Assembly (NCBI RefSeq): GCF_003716325.1
Contig: NZ_RDSR01000006.1
Location: forward strand, 1-64,000
DNA from: Cryobacterium tepidiphilum
GTDB taxonomy: Bacteria > Actinomycetota > Actinomycetes > Actinomycetales > Microbacteriaceae
Direction: 5' to 3'
DNA: 64,000 nucleotides
The position numbers and the translations under genes were made by a program. Of the stretch, positions 27,970 to 36,324 are shown in pieces (position 1 is the stretch's first letter; the number at the start of each line of letters is the position of its first letter). Under the pieces are notes generated by a model. It was not told where the DNA came from. It searched no databases and was given only the letters and a program-made list of their open reading frames with translations.

Positions 27970-28605
27970 GTGCTCCTCGCCATCGACACCTCCGCCGGAA
28001 CGAGCGTCGCCGTGGTCGACCGCGACCGGGGCGTGATCGCCGAACGCAGCACCGCCGACACCATGCGGCACGCCGAGATCATCGGCGACGGCATCCGCGA
28101 GGCGCTCGACGAGGCCGGCGTCACGCCGCGCGACCTCTCCGGCGTCGTCGCGGGCATGGGTCCGGGCCCGTTCACCGGCCTCCGCGTCGGCATCGCCGCC
28201 GCGCGCGTCTTCGCCCTCGGCTGTGGCAAGCCGCTCCTGCCGCTTGTGAGCCACGACGCCGTCGCCTTCGGGCACTACCGCTCCGGCGGGGCCGGAGAGC
28301 TGCTCGTGGTGACGGACGCCAGGCGGCGTGAGCTGTTCTGGTCGGCCTACAGCGGATGCGACCCCGCCGGCCTCCCCGTGCGGATCGACGGCCCCGGGCT
28401 GGCCAAGCCGGCCGCGCTCGATGACGCCGCGTTCCCGCACGTCGCCCGTAAGCGGCTGGACGCGCACACCGTCTCGGCCGGCGACCTCGGAATGCTCGCC
28501 GAGCTGGGGCACCTGGCCGGCCGCCCGTTCGCCGCGAACGAGCCCCTCTACCTCCGCTCGCCCGACGTCACCGTTTCCGCCGGCCCGAAGCGGGTGGGAC
28601 AGTGA
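27970..28605 (+). CDS. tsaB: tRNA threonylcarbamoyladenosine biosynthesis protein TsaB
   Basis: An ASKHA-fold partner of TsaD in t6A synthesis. The 211-residue product begins [17 protein letters not shown] and has the [13 protein letters not shown] loop characteristic of TsaB. The GTG start follows the tsaE stop by three bases. A TAGGCT hexamer at 27959-27964 could give an internal start, but this is weak. It overlaps rimI by GTGA. Confidence 0.94.
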   Translation: MLLAIDTSAGTSVAVVDRDRGVIAERSTADTMRHAEIIGDGIREALDEAGVTPRDLSGVVAGMGPGPFTGLRVGIAAARVFALGCGKPLLPLVSHDAVAFGHYRSGGAGELLVVTDARRRELFWSAYSGCDPAGLPVRIDGPGLAKPAALDDAAFPHVARKRLDAHTVSAGDLGMLAELGHLAGRPFAANEPLYLRSPDVTVSAGPKRVGQ

Positions 28606-29129
28606 GATCCCAGGGGCCAGCGAGCTGGCAGCTGCGGCACGCCACGCCGGGCGACCTCGATGCCATCATGCGCTTGGAGAACGGCACCTTCGAGAGCGAC
28701 GCCTGGTCGCCGGGCATGATGGCCCGCGACCTGGCCGATCCCTCCTGCTACTACCTGGTGGCGTTCCCGCCCGACGATCCCGATACCATCGTCGCCTACG
28801 CGGGCGTCCTGGCCCCCGGCGGCGCCGAGAGCGACATCCAGACCATCGCCGTCGCCGAGGAGGCGCGGGGACACGGCCTCGGCCGCACGCTCATGCAGAG
28901 CCTCATCAGCGAAGCCCGCAAGCGGGGCGCCCGCACGGTGTTCCTCGAGGTGCGCGCGGACAATCCCGGCGCCCAGCGCCTGTACCAGCGGCTCGGGTTC
29001 GACGAGATCGGCGTGCGCCGCGGCTACTACCAGCCCGACGGCGTCGACGCCGTCGTGATGCGGCTGACCATCCCGGCCCCCGTCACCGCTCCGGCCGCGC
29101 CCGCCACCGCCGAGGAGGACCCGGCATGA
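28602..29129 (+). CDS. rimI: Ribosomal protein S18-alanine N-acetyltransferase RimI
   Basis: A 175-residue GNAT-family acetyltransferase. The acetyl-CoA loop is present as [14 protein letters not shown], and the [13 protein letters not shown] segment is typical of RimI. In bacteria RimI acetylates the N-terminus of S18 and possibly other proteins. Its place between tsaB and tsaD is conserved. The C-terminus has an Ala/Pro-rich tail. Both ends overlap neighbours by four bases. Confidence 0.91.
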   Translation: MRSQGPASWQLRHATPGDLDAIMRLENGTFESDAWSPGMMARDLADPSCYYLVAFPPDDPDTIVAYAGVLAPGGAESDIQTIAVAEEARGHGLGRTLMQSLISEARKRGARTVFLEVRADNPGAQRLYQRLGFDEIGVRRGYYQPDGVDAVVMRLTIPAPVTAPAAPATAEEDPA

Positions 29130-30187
29130 ACCACCACGAACCGCTTGTGCTCGGCATCGAGACGTCCTGCGACGAGACCGGGGTCGGCATCGTGCGGGGG
29201 ACCACGCTCCTGGCCAACACCATCGCCTCGTCCATGGCGGAGCACGCCCGGTTCGGCGGCGTCGTACCCGAAGTCGCCGCGCGAGCGCACCTCGAGGAAA
29301 TCGTCCCGGTGATCAACCAGGCGGTCGCGACCGCCGGCATCCGCCTGGCCGACGTCGACGCCGTCGCCGTCACCAGCGGACCGGGCCTCGCCGGAGCCCT
29401 GATGGTGGGCGTCGGCGCCGCGAAGGCGCTCGCCCTCGCGCTCGACACGCCCATCTACGCGGTCAACCACCTGGTCGGTCACGTCGGCGCCGACCTCCTC
29501 GACACCACCGGCTCCGGCGGCCCGCTGGAGTATCCGACCATCGCCCTGCTCGTCTCCGGCGGCCACACCTCCCTGCTGCTGGTGCGCGACCTCGTCTCCG
29601 ACGTCGAACTGCTCGGCGAGACCATCGACGACGCCGCGGGGGAGGCGTTCGACAAGGTCGCCCGCGTGCTCGGCCTGCCCTACCCGGGCGGGCCCGAGAT
29701 CGACAGGGCCGCGGCAGACGGCGACCCGCGCGCCATCCGCTTTCCCCGCGGCCTCAGCCTCCCCAAGGACATGGCGAAGCACCGCTACGACTTCTCCTTC
29801 TCGGGGCTCAAGACCGCGGTCGCCCGCTGGGTCGAGCAGCGAGCGGATGCCGGCGAGCCGGTTCCCGTCGCCGACGTCGCGGCCAGCTTCAGGGAGGCCG
29901 TCGTCGACGTGCTGCTCACCAAGGCCGTCGCCGCCTGCCGCGACTACGGGGTTCCCCGGCTGCTGCTCGGCGGCGGGGTGGTCGCCAACGCCCGGCTGCG
30001 GGCCGTGGCGATCGAACGAACGGATGCCGCGGGCATCGCCCTGCGCATCCCGCCGCTGTCGCTCTGCACCGACAACGGGGCCATGATCGCGGCGCTCGGC
30101 GCCCAGCTGGTCATGGCCGGCCACGCCCCGTCCACGCTCTCGTTCGGCGCGGATTCGACCCTTCCGGTGACCGATATTCAGGCATAA
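29126..30187 (+). CDS. tsaD: tRNA N6-adenosine threonylcarbamoyltransferase
   Basis: Transfers threonylcarbamoyl to A37 of ANN-decoding tRNAs. The 353-residue product starts with [14 protein letters not shown] and has the metal-binding histidines in ARAHLE and NHLVGH, LVSGGHT, and the aspartate in [10 protein letters not shown]. The ATG overlaps rimI by ATGA. It ends the cell-wall/t6A gene run. Confidence 0.96.
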   Translation: MNHHEPLVLGIETSCDETGVGIVRGTTLLANTIASSMAEHARFGGVVPEVAARAHLEEIVPVINQAVATAGIRLADVDAVAVTSGPGLAGALMVGVGAAKALALALDTPIYAVNHLVGHVGADLLDTTGSGGPLEYPTIALLVSGGHTSLLLVRDLVSDVELLGETIDDAAGEAFDKVARVLGLPYPGGPEIDRAAADGDPRAIRFPRGLSLPKDMAKHRYDFSFSGLKTAVARWVEQRADAGEPVPVADVAASFREAVVDVLLTKAVAACRDYGVPRLLLGGGVVANARLRAVAIERTDAAGIALRIPPLSLCTDNGAMIAALGAQLVMAGHAPSTLSFGADSTLPVTDIQA

Positions 30188-30212
30188 GATGCCGAACCAT
30201 GCGGCGGCGCGA

Positions 30213-30218
30213 TATCGT
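30213..30218 (+). promoter_or_regulatory. -10 box (TATCGT), leaderless type
   Basis: TATCGT is followed by six bases and the ATG at 30225. This supports 30225, rather than the ATG at 30189, as the true start of the downstream gene. Confidence 0.55.
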
Positions 30219-30224
30219 GGCGGC

Positions 30225-30620
30225 ATGACAGACCCCAACGAGCAGCCTCGCACACCGTCGTCCGCTCCGCAGTACCAGCCCGGGGCAGGGCAGCCCGGTG
30301 CCTACGGACAGCAGTACGGGCAGGCGCCGCAGTACGGCCACCAGCCCTATGGGCAGCAGCCGTACGGGCAGCCGGGCCGGTCGGACAAGTACAACGTCCT
30401 CGCCATCGTGTCGCTGGTGTCGGCGTTCTTCATCTCGCTGGTCGCCGTCATCACCGGGCACATCGCGCTGCACCAGATCAAGCGAACCGGTGAACAGGGT
30501 CGTGCCCTCGCCATCACGGGCCTCGTCCTCGGCTACCTCGGGCTGCTCGCAGGGATCATCGTCGCGATCATCGTCATTGCCGCGATCGCCGCGCATCCCG
30601 GCTCGATCGGCAGCTACTAG
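30225..30620 (+). CDS. DUF4190-like membrane protein
   Basis: A 131-residue protein with a Gln/Tyr/Gly/Pro-rich soluble N-terminus (about 1-52, with repeated YGQ and QPYG units) and two transmembrane helices (about 57-80 and 92-118). The second half, with VSAFFISLVAVITGHIALHQIK, resembles DUF4190. Function is unknown. Such proteins often accompany cell-envelope genes in Actinobacteria. It is followed by two similar small membrane proteins on the same strand. Confidence 0.8.
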   Translation: MTDPNEQPRTPSSAPQYQPGAGQPGAYGQQYGQAPQYGHQPYGQQPYGQPGRSDKYNVLAIVSLVSAFFISLVAVITGHIALHQIKRTGEQGRALAITGLVLGYLGLLAGIIVAIIVIAAIAAHPGSIGSY

Positions 30621-30646
30621 AACAGAGCGCGAAAGGAAGCACAGCC

Positions 30647-31207
30647 ATGAGCGATCCGCAGACCCCTCCCCGCGACCCGAACCAAGACCAGCCGCATAAC
30701 CAGCCGCAGAATCCAGACGGCTCGGCCCCCGGCTTCCCGCCTCCGGCCGCCCCCGGCCAGCCCGCGCAGCCCGGACCATACGGGGAACCGAACCCGTACG
30801 CAGCACCGACCTATTCCGGTGCCACCGCCTACTCCAACCCGGGCCCATACCAGGGCCAGCCCGGCCCATACCAGGGTCAGCCCGGGCCGTACCCCGGCCA
30901 GCCCGGCCAGTACCCCGGCGCGCCGGCCAAGCAGCCGGTGCTCAGCATCATCTCCATGGTCGCCGGCATCCTCGGGATCGTCGGCTTCCCCGTCGTCGCG
31001 TTCATTCCGATCGTCGGCGGCGTGCTCGGCCTCTTCATCCCGGCCGCCGCCGTGGTGCTCGGCTTCCTCGGCAAGAGCAAGGAGCCGCGGGCCAAGGGGT
31101 TCTGGCTGACCGGCCTCATCACGGGCTTCGTCGGCCTCGCGCTGGCGATCCTCGACATCGTCCTGTGGAGTGTGGTCCTGGCAAACCTGCCGTATTCCAC
31201 CTATTGA
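30647..31207 (+). CDS. DUF4190-like membrane protein with GPYQGQP repeats
   Basis: A 186-residue protein. The first 100 residues are Pro/Gln/Gly-rich, with tandem GPYQGQP/GPYPGQP heptads near residues 65-90, followed by about three hydrophobic segments. It shares the general layout of the preceding gene, a disordered Pro-rich arm followed by a DUF4190-like membrane domain. The AAAGGA before the ATG acts as ribosome binding site. Function is unknown. Confidence 0.78.
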   Translation: MSDPQTPPRDPNQDQPHNQPQNPDGSAPGFPPPAAPGQPAQPGPYGEPNPYAAPTYSGATAYSNPGPYQGQPGPYQGQPGPYPGQPGQYPGAPAKQPVLSIISMVAGILGIVGFPVVAFIPIVGGVLGLFIPAAAVVLGFLGKSKEPRAKGFWLTGLITGFVGLALAILDIVLWSVVLANLPYSTY

Positions 31208-31276
31208 ACCGGGTGCGGGGGCACCTGAGAGCCGGCTGACCGCCGGGAACGTCCGTCAACGCCCGGGGGGAGCGTC

Positions 31277-31642
31277 ATGAGCAATCCGAAGGAGTCGGGG
31301 GTGCCGGGGGAGTTGCCGTACGAGTCGACGGTCACCGCGCCCACCCGCTGGGTGCCCCACGTGTACACCGAGGGGGAACTGCGGGCGGTGACGAACCGGC
31401 GCGCGCTGGCGACGGCATCCGTGGTCTTCGGCCTGCTCGGTCTGGCCGGATCGGTGTTCGGCGTCTGGGGTGCGCCCCTGTCGGCGATCGCGGTCGTGCT
31501 GGCACTCATCGCGCGTGCGACGCAGCGCTGGGCCTGGTTGCGCTGGGGCGCCGGCCTCGCGACCGGTGTCACCGGCCTCCTCCTCGCGGCCGGGTGGGTC
31601 TACTTCACCACCGCCGTCGTCCCCCGCCTCTGGGTCCCCTAG
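31277..31642 (+). CDS. Small membrane protein
   Basis: A 121-residue protein with a 40-residue soluble N-terminus and about three transmembrane helices (about 44-65, 68-82 and 93-112). I recognise no named family. It resembles the membrane halves of the two preceding proteins and may belong to the same group. GGGGGAGCGTC precedes the ATG. It is convergent with the methyltransferase gene 25 bases downstream. Confidence 0.65.
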   Translation: MSNPKESGVPGELPYESTVTAPTRWVPHVYTEGELRAVTNRRALATASVVFGLLGLAGSVFGVWGAPLSAIAVVLALIARATQRWAWLRWGAGLATGVTGLLLAAGWVYFTTAVVPRLWVP

Positions 31643-31667
31643 TCACTCGCGCACCGGGAAGGGGGCG

Positions 31668-32861
31668 TCAGGGGCGGAGGCGCTCGACCAGGAGCGCGGC
31701 GCGCGCGCCGGCGACGCGGGTGAGCACGATGGTGCCCGACTGATCGCCCTTGGGACGGAGCCGGGTGCGGAGCGCGGCGGGGTCCACGTCCACGCCGCGC
31801 TTCTTGATCTCCAGCGTGCCGATCCTGCGGGCCTGCAGTGCCTGGCGCAGCTTCTTCTCATCCGCCGGCAGCACCTCGAGCACCCGGAACGCCGTCGCGA
31901 ACGGGGTCTGCGTGAGCTCATCCGAGGTCAGGTAGGCGATGCCCTCGCTCAGCATCCGCGCACCCTGCGACCGGGCCAGATCGCCGATCAGCCGCGCCCG
32001 AATGACCGAGCCGTCGGGCTCGTAGAGGTATTCGCCGAGCGGCCCGACCGCCACGTCGTCGCTGTCGTCGGGGCCGGTGAGTTCGCTGCTGCCCGCCGAC
32101 GAGAGCACGAGGGCAGAACGACGGATGCCGCTGCGCGCGAGCGGGCCGAACCACAGCGCCATCTCGACGAGCTGGCCGTCGACCGATACCCACTGTGCTT
32201 CGGCCTCCGCGGGGATCTGCCCACGGTCGTGTCCCGGACCGAGCTTGATGCCGGTCGGCAGGCGTGCGCCCAGCCCGAAGGCGAAGTCCAGCGAGGGGGA
32301 GTAGTCGCCCGGATCCGACAGCCGGGACGTGTTCGCGTGGCCCGCGGTGCGCCGTGCCGGATCGAGCCAGACGCCGTCGAAACCGGCGAGATCCACGCTC
32401 TCGGCGTCGGCGTGCAGCACCTGGGCGCCCGGGAACGGCGCCAGGTTGAAGCTCGCGATCGTCGCCGTCACCTCGTCGGCATCCACCGCCGTGACCGCGA
32501 GATCCATCGCCGCCATCGCCATCGCGTCGCCGCCGATTCCGCTGCCGAGGTCGGCGATGCTGTGCAGCCCCGCCCCGGTGAACCGGCCGGCGTGCAGCGC
32601 CGCCACCCGCAGCCGGGTCGCCTGCTCCAGTCCCGCTTCCGTGAACAGCATTCGATCGGCGAACTCACCGAACTTGGTACGAGCCTTCGCGCGCAGCTTT
32701 GACTGCGTGAGCACGGCGGCGACGAGGCCGGGGCCATGGCCCGCCTTGCGGAGATCCGCGACCAGGCGCACGACATCCACCGACGACTCGTAGGGCGGCA
32801 ACGAGTCCAGCAGTCGCAGGCCGTCGGGGGACAGGAGCTCCACGAGCTCGGCGCGATCCAT
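31668..32861 (-). CDS. Class I SAM-dependent methyltransferase, THUMP-like family
   Basis: A 397-residue protein with an N-terminal helical part, a Rossmann methyltransferase domain with ADLGSGIGGDAMAMA (about 104-118) and the family motif VWLDPARR, and a C-terminal THUMP-like domain. The family is predicted to act on RNA but is little characterised. On the minus strand TAGCGT (32873-32868) lies six bases before the ATG, so the message is probably leaderless. It is divergent from groES. Confidence 0.85.
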   Translation of the reverse strand: MDRAELVELLSPDGLRLLDSLPPYESSVDVVRLVADLRKAGHGPGLVAAVLTQSKLRAKARTKFGEFADRMLFTEAGLEQATRLRVAALHAGRFTGAGLHSIADLGSGIGGDAMAMAAMDLAVTAVDADEVTATIASFNLAPFPGAQVLHADAESVDLAGFDGVWLDPARRTAGHANTSRLSDPGDYSPSLDFAFGLGARLPTGIKLGPGHDRGQIPAEAEAQWVSVDGQLVEMALWFGPLARSGIRRSALVLSSAGSSELTGPDDSDDVAVGPLGEYLYEPDGSVIRARLIGDLARSQGARMLSEGIAYLTSDELTQTPFATAFRVLEVLPADEKKLRQALQARRIGTLEIKKRGVDVDPAALRTRLRPKGDQSGTIVLTRVAGARAALLVERLRP

Positions 32862-32886
32862 TCCGCCACGCTAACACCTGCGCCTT

Positions 32887-32913
32887 CTGGCACTCACGTT
32901 GCGTGAGTGCCAG
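32887..32913 (+). promoter_or_regulatory. CIRCE element 1 and -35 region of groES
   Basis: CTGGCACTC-N9-GAGTGCCAG keeps the GCACTC-N9-GAGTGC core of the HrcA operator and extends to a perfect 16-bp stem over 32883-32917. The groES promoter starts inside it: TTGCGT (32899-32904), a 17-base spacer, then TAAACT (32922-32927). Confidence 0.8.
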
Positions 32914-32931
32914 AAGGGCCCTAAACTCGTG

Positions 32932-32958
32932 TTAGCACTCTCGACGTGAGTCTGCTAA
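32932..32958 (+). promoter_or_regulatory. CIRCE element 2 upstream of groES
   Basis: TTAGCACTC-N9-GTCTGCTAA matches the consensus CIRCE element at all nine bases of the left half and seven of nine in the right. It covers the predicted transcription start and ends 29 bases before the GTG of groES. HrcA repression is inferred from the site. No hrcA gene lies in the window. Confidence 0.88.
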
Positions 32959-32987
32959 CCAAGTCTTAGTCAAGAAAGAGGTCAAAC

Positions 32988-33284
32988 GTGTCGGTCTCCA
33001 TCAAGCCGCTCGAGGATCGCATCGTCATCAAGCAGGTCGAGGCAGAGCAGACGACTGCTTCCGGTCTCGTCATTCCTGACACCGCCAAGGAGAAGCCCCA
33101 GGAGGGTGAAGTCGTCGCCGTCGGCCCCGGCCGCATCGACGACAACGGCAACCGCGTTCCGCTCGACGTTGCCGTCGGCGACAAGGTGATCTACTCGAAG
33201 TACGGCGGAACCGAGGTCAAGTTCAGCGGCGAGGACTACCTGGTGCTCTCGGCGCGCGACGTGCTCGCCGTGGTCGTTCGCTGA
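32988..33284 (+). CDS. groES: Co-chaperonin GroES
   Basis: A 98-residue GroES (Hsp10), the lid of the GroEL folding chamber. Conserved segments are [31 protein letters not shown] and the C-terminal [14 protein letters not shown]. It starts with GTG after AAAGAGG. It is immediately followed by a terminator and not by groEL, so the chaperonin itself must be encoded elsewhere. Two CIRCE sites flank its promoter. Confidence 0.97.
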   Translation: MSVSIKPLEDRIVIKQVEAEQTTASGLVIPDTAKEKPQEGEVVAVGPGRIDDNGNRVPLDVAVGDKVIYSKYGGTEVKFSGEDYLVLSARDVLAVVVR

Positions 33285-33312
33285 CACGAGCTCACGCCAG
33301 AACCTGGCTCAC

Positions 33313-33342
33313 AACCCGGGCAGCCGAGCGCTGCCCGGGTTT
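33313..33342 (+). terminator. Terminator after groES
   Basis: AACCCGGGCAG (33313-33323) pairs with CTGCCCGGGTT (33331-33341) around a 7-base loop, followed by a short T stretch (TTTCGT). Confidence 0.88.
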
Positions 33343-33399
33343 CGTGTTTAACCGGGCGGCCAGGCCGGCGCCGCGTGATCGGCGGCCTTCAGTCAGGGG

Positions 33400-33405
33400 T
33401 ACGAT
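33400..33405 (+). promoter_or_regulatory. -10 box (TACGAT) of leaderless permease gene
   Basis: TACGAT is followed by six bases and the GTG at 33412. Confidence 0.55.
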
Positions 33406-33411
33406 CGACTA

Positions 33412-34371
33412 GTGCCAGACCCGTCCCGCCCATCACAGCCGGCGTCGGGTGCACACCACGCAGCGGTGTCGCGGTCGGGTCTTGTCTACGGACTCCTGGC
33501 CTACGGGCTCTGGGGATTCATCCCCGTCTACTTCATCGCCGTCGCGCCCACCGGCGCCTTCGAGATCGTCGCACTGCGCGTCGTGTGCTCGCTCGTGTTC
33601 TGCGTGATCCTCGTGGCGGCCACGCGCACCTTGTCCGGTCTGGTCGCGCTCCTGCGGCAGCGCCGCGTCGTGCTCGCGATGGGCCTCGCGGGCCTGATCA
33701 TCTACCTCAACTGGCAGGTGTACGCCTACGGCATCCTGAGCGACCGGGTCCTCGAAGCGGCGCTCGGCTACTTCATCAACCCGATCGTGACCGTCCTCCT
33801 CGGCGTGATCTTCCTCCGCGAGCGGTTGCGCCTCGTCCAGTGGATCGCGATCGCGATCAGCGCCGTGGCGGTCGTGATCCTGGCCGTCGGTTACGGAACG
33901 CTGCCCTGGATCTCGCTCGCGCTGGCATTCACCTTCGGGATCTACGGACTCATCAAGAAGCAGGTGGGCGGGCGCGTCGACGCGGTCGGCGGACTGACGA
34001 TCGAGACGGCGTGGCTCACGCCGATCGCCGTCGTCCAGCTCATCGTCGTGGGGGCAACGAGCGGCCTGACCTTCGGCCACATCAGCGGCTGGCACACCGT
34101 GCTGCTGCTGTGCTCCGGTGTCATCACCGCTGTCCCGCTGCTGTTCTTCGCGGCCGCGGCACGGCGCCTCCCGCTCACCTACATCGGCCTGCTGCAGTAC
34201 CTCGCGCCCGTGCTGCAATTCGTGTTCGGGGCGTTCATCCTCGACGAGCCGATGCCGCCCGAGCGCTGGATCGGGTTCGGCCTCGTCTGGTTCGCGCTCG
34301 TGATCCTCACGGTCGACATGCTCGCGTCGGGCCGCGCGCCCCGCAAGGTCTCGCTCGAGCCCGCCACCTGA
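33412..34371 (+). CDS. rarD: EamA family permease, RarD type
   Basis: A 319-residue drug/metabolite-type transporter with about ten transmembrane helices. The first helix contains GLLAYGLWGFIPVYF, and NWQVYAYGI, with the following GYFINPIVTVLLGVIFLRERL, is typical of RarD. RarD proteins were linked to chloramphenicol sensitivity, but the natural substrate is unknown. The GTG start is supported by the leaderless -10 box. Confidence 0.88.
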   Translation: MPDPSRPSQPASGAHHAAVSRSGLVYGLLAYGLWGFIPVYFIAVAPTGAFEIVALRVVCSLVFCVILVAATRTLSGLVALLRQRRVVLAMGLAGLIIYLNWQVYAYGILSDRVLEAALGYFINPIVTVLLGVIFLRERLRLVQWIAIAISAVAVVILAVGYGTLPWISLALAFTFGIYGLIKKQVGGRVDAVGGLTIETAWLTPIAVVQLIVVGATSGLTFGHISGWHTVLLLCSGVITAVPLLFFAAAARRLPLTYIGLLQYLAPVLQFVFGAFILDEPMPPERWIGFGLVWFALVILTVDMLASGRAPRKVSLEPAT

Positions 34372-34403
34372 GCGTCGCCCGCATGGTGGCCCGGAGCGCG
34401 CAG

Positions 34404-34452
34404 TAGACTGGCCGCGCTTGGATCCGCCCCGCGGAAGCGGGGCTTCCGCCAC
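34404..34452 (+). promoter_or_regulatory. iclR promoter region with operator copy 1
   Basis: TAGACT (34404-34409) is a likely -10 box. Downstream of the expected start lies the palindrome GCGGAAGC-GGG-GCTTCCGC (34431-34449). The 21-base stretch 34432-34452 matches 35320-35340, upstream of the pyrD-like gene, at 18 of 21 positions. A repressor site placed between transcription start and GTG suggests autoregulation by the IclR protein. Confidence 0.65.
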
Positions 34453-34467
34453 TGCCGAGGAGGACGT

Positions 34468-35235
34468 GTGCAGGTCGTCATCCGGTCGCTCAACGTGCTC
34501 CGCCTGCTCGCCCGGACGTCGCGGGGCCTGAGCCTCGGCGAGATCGCCGAGAGACTCGAACTCCCCGGAGCGTCCGCCCACCGCCTGCTCGCCGTGCTGG
34601 AGGGCGAGGGTTTCGTCACGCGCTCCTCCGTCAATCGCCGGTACTTCCTCGGCCCGGCGTCGCGTGAACTCGCCGAGGCCGCCCAGCCTCGGCAGTCGCC
34701 GCTCGTCACCGCGCACCGCGCGATCGCCGATGCGAGCCGGGAGAGCGGCGAGACCGTGTTCCTGTGCGAGCTCACCCACGGGCGCGCCGTCTGTTCGGCG
34801 CTCACCGAGTCCCCGCACCCGCTCCGGCTCTTCGTGCGCGTCGGCCAGGATATGCCGCTGCACGCGGCGGCCTCCGCGCGCGTGCTCCTGGCCTGGCGCG
34901 ATCAAGGCGAGGTGCGGCGGATGCTCGGGGAGCAGCCGCTCCGGACGTTCACCTCGAAGACGCCCGCGTCGACCGACGAGGTTCTCGACCACCTCAGGAT
35001 CGTGCGCTCGCGCGGTTTCGACATCTGCGAGTCGGAGCTGGACGAGGACGTCTGGGCCGTGTCGGCCCCGGTGCGGACCTCGACCGACCAGGTCGTGGCA
35101 TCCGTCACCCTTGCGGCCCCGGCACAGCGGCTTCATTCCGAGAAGAACCGCACGGCGGCCGTGGCGGTCATCCGGTCCGCCGCCGCTGCCATGTCCGCGG
35201 ACCTCGGATGGGCCGGCGCTGCCGCCGTTTCGTAG
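34468..35235 (+). CDS. IclR family transcriptional regulator
   Basis: A 255-residue regulator with an N-terminal winged helix-turn-helix (about 5-65, with LSLGEIAERLELPGASAHRLL) and a C-terminal effector-binding domain (about 80-245) containing MPLHAAASARVLLAW. IclR proteins sense small organic acids and usually control adjacent catabolic genes. GAGGAGG lies before the GTG. It heads the orotate-type gene cluster, and near-identical putative operators precede both this gene and the pyrD-like gene. Confidence 0.9.
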   Translation: MQVVIRSLNVLRLLARTSRGLSLGEIAERLELPGASAHRLLAVLEGEGFVTRSSVNRRYFLGPASRELAEAAQPRQSPLVTAHRAIADASRESGETVFLCELTHGRAVCSALTESPHPLRLFVRVGQDMPLHAAASARVLLAWRDQGEVRRMLGEQPLRTFTSKTPASTDEVLDHLRIVRSRGFDICESELDEDVWAVSAPVRTSTDQVVASVTLAAPAQRLHSEKNRTAAVAVIRSAAAAMSADLGWAGAAAVS

Positions 35236-35273
35236 GCCCCGCTCCGTCCCCTTGCGTCTGCCGAAGCCGGGCA

Positions 35274-35302
35274 TTGACACGATGACGCGAGAGGCTCATC
35301 CT
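35274..35302 (+). promoter_or_regulatory. Promoter of the pyrD-pyrK pair
   Basis: A consensus -35 TTGACA (35274-35279) is followed after 17 bases by CATCCT (35297-35302). The predicted start near 35309 leaves a leader of about 30 bases containing the operator copy. Confidence 0.65.
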
Positions 35303-35319
35303 AGACGAGTACCTCCCCA

Positions 35320-35340
35320 CGGAAGCGGAGCGTTCGCCAC
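35320..35340 (+). promoter_or_regulatory. Putative IclR operator, copy 2
   Basis: Starts CGGAAGCGGAGC and ends TTCGCCAC. It matches the copy before iclR (34432-34452) at 18 of 21 bases and keeps part of its dyad symmetry. It ends directly before the ATG at 35341 and overlaps the weak ribosome binding site, so bound repressor would block transcription just after initiation. Confidence 0.6.
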
Positions 35341-36324
35341 ATGGAAACCGGACTCGTTGTCGACAAGGACGCCGGCGCGCTGGCGGACACCCCGCCGGGT
35401 CCCGGCGCCGCCGATCTCTCGATCGAACTCGGCGGGCTCCTGCTCACGAACCCCGTCATGCCGGCCTCGGGCTGCTTCGGGCCCGAACTCGCCCCGCTGT
35501 TCCCTCTCGCGGCCCTCGGTGCGGTCGTCACCAAGACCGTCTTCGCCGAGCACCGGGCGGGGAATCCCGCGCATCGGCTCACCGAAACGTCGTACGGCAT
35601 GCTCAACAGCGTCGGCATCCCGAGCCCCGGCAGCGAGAGCTTCCGAAACGGATTGCTGCGACGCTACCAGGAGAGCGGCACGCATGTCGTCGTGAGCATC
35701 GGAGGTCTGCTCACGCCCGAGTACTACACCGTGGCCGAGGACCTGGCCGAGGAAGACATCGCCGCCTTCGAGGTGAACGTGTCGTGCCCGAACCTGGAGC
35801 GCGGCGGCCTCGCGATCGGCACGTCGCCCGAGCGGGTGGCCGAGGTCGTGGCGGGCGTGCTGGAGCGCGTCAGCAGGCCGGTGTTCGTGAAACTCACGCC
35901 CACCGTCAGCGCGATCGGTGCGGTCGCGCGGGCGGCGGAAGACGCGGGAGCGGCGGCGGTCACGGTCGCCAACAGCTTCTCGGGCATGTCGGTCAACATC
36001 CACTCGCGGGCGAGCACCCTCGGCACCGGGGCCGGCGGCTATACCGGCCCAGGGATCAAGCCCCTCGCGCTCAAGCTCGTGCGCGACGCGGCCGCGGCGG
36101 TCGACATCCCCGTGATCGGCTGCGGCGGCATCTCGACGGCAGAGGATGTCGCGGAGTTCCTGATCGCCGGGGCCACCGCCGTGCAGGTGGGTACGGCGAC
36201 GTTCACGCGGCCCACGTCGATGGCGGACATCATTCGTGACCTCGGCCCACTCTGCGGCCGACTCGGCGTGAGCCGAGTGGCCGAGCTCATCGGCACCCTC
36301 GACCAGGAACCTCCGACGCGATGA
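35341..36324 (+). CDS. pyrD: Dihydroorotate dehydrogenase, class 1B catalytic subunit type
   Basis: A 327-residue FMN TIM barrel. The catalytic base is Cys149 in NVSCPN, which marks the soluble class 1 enzymes (class 2 uses serine), with Lys65, Lys184 (VKLTP) and NSFSGM near the flavin. The next gene encodes a PyrK-type electron transfer subunit, so this is the NAD-linked class 1B system. No C-terminal ferredoxin domain is present, which argues against dihydropyrimidine dehydrogenase. In Actinobacteria the biosynthetic enzyme is usually class 2 and encoded elsewhere. Here context suggests it runs in the orotate-reducing direction. The stop overlaps pyrK by ATGA. Confidence 0.87.
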   Translation: METGLVVDKDAGALADTPPGPGAADLSIELGGLLLTNPVMPASGCFGPELAPLFPLAALGAVVTKTVFAEHRAGNPAHRLTETSYGMLNSVGIPSPGSESFRNGLLRRYQESGTHVVVSIGGLLTPEYYTVAEDLAEEDIAAFEVNVSCPNLERGGLAIGTSPERVAEVVAGVLERVSRPVFVKLTPTVSAIGAVARAAEDAGAAAVTVANSFSGMSVNIHSRASTLGTGAGGYTGPGIKPLALKLVRDAAAAVDIPVIGCGGISTAEDVAEFLIAGATAVQVGTATFTRPTSMADIIRDLGPLCGRLGVSRVAELIGTLDQEPPTR

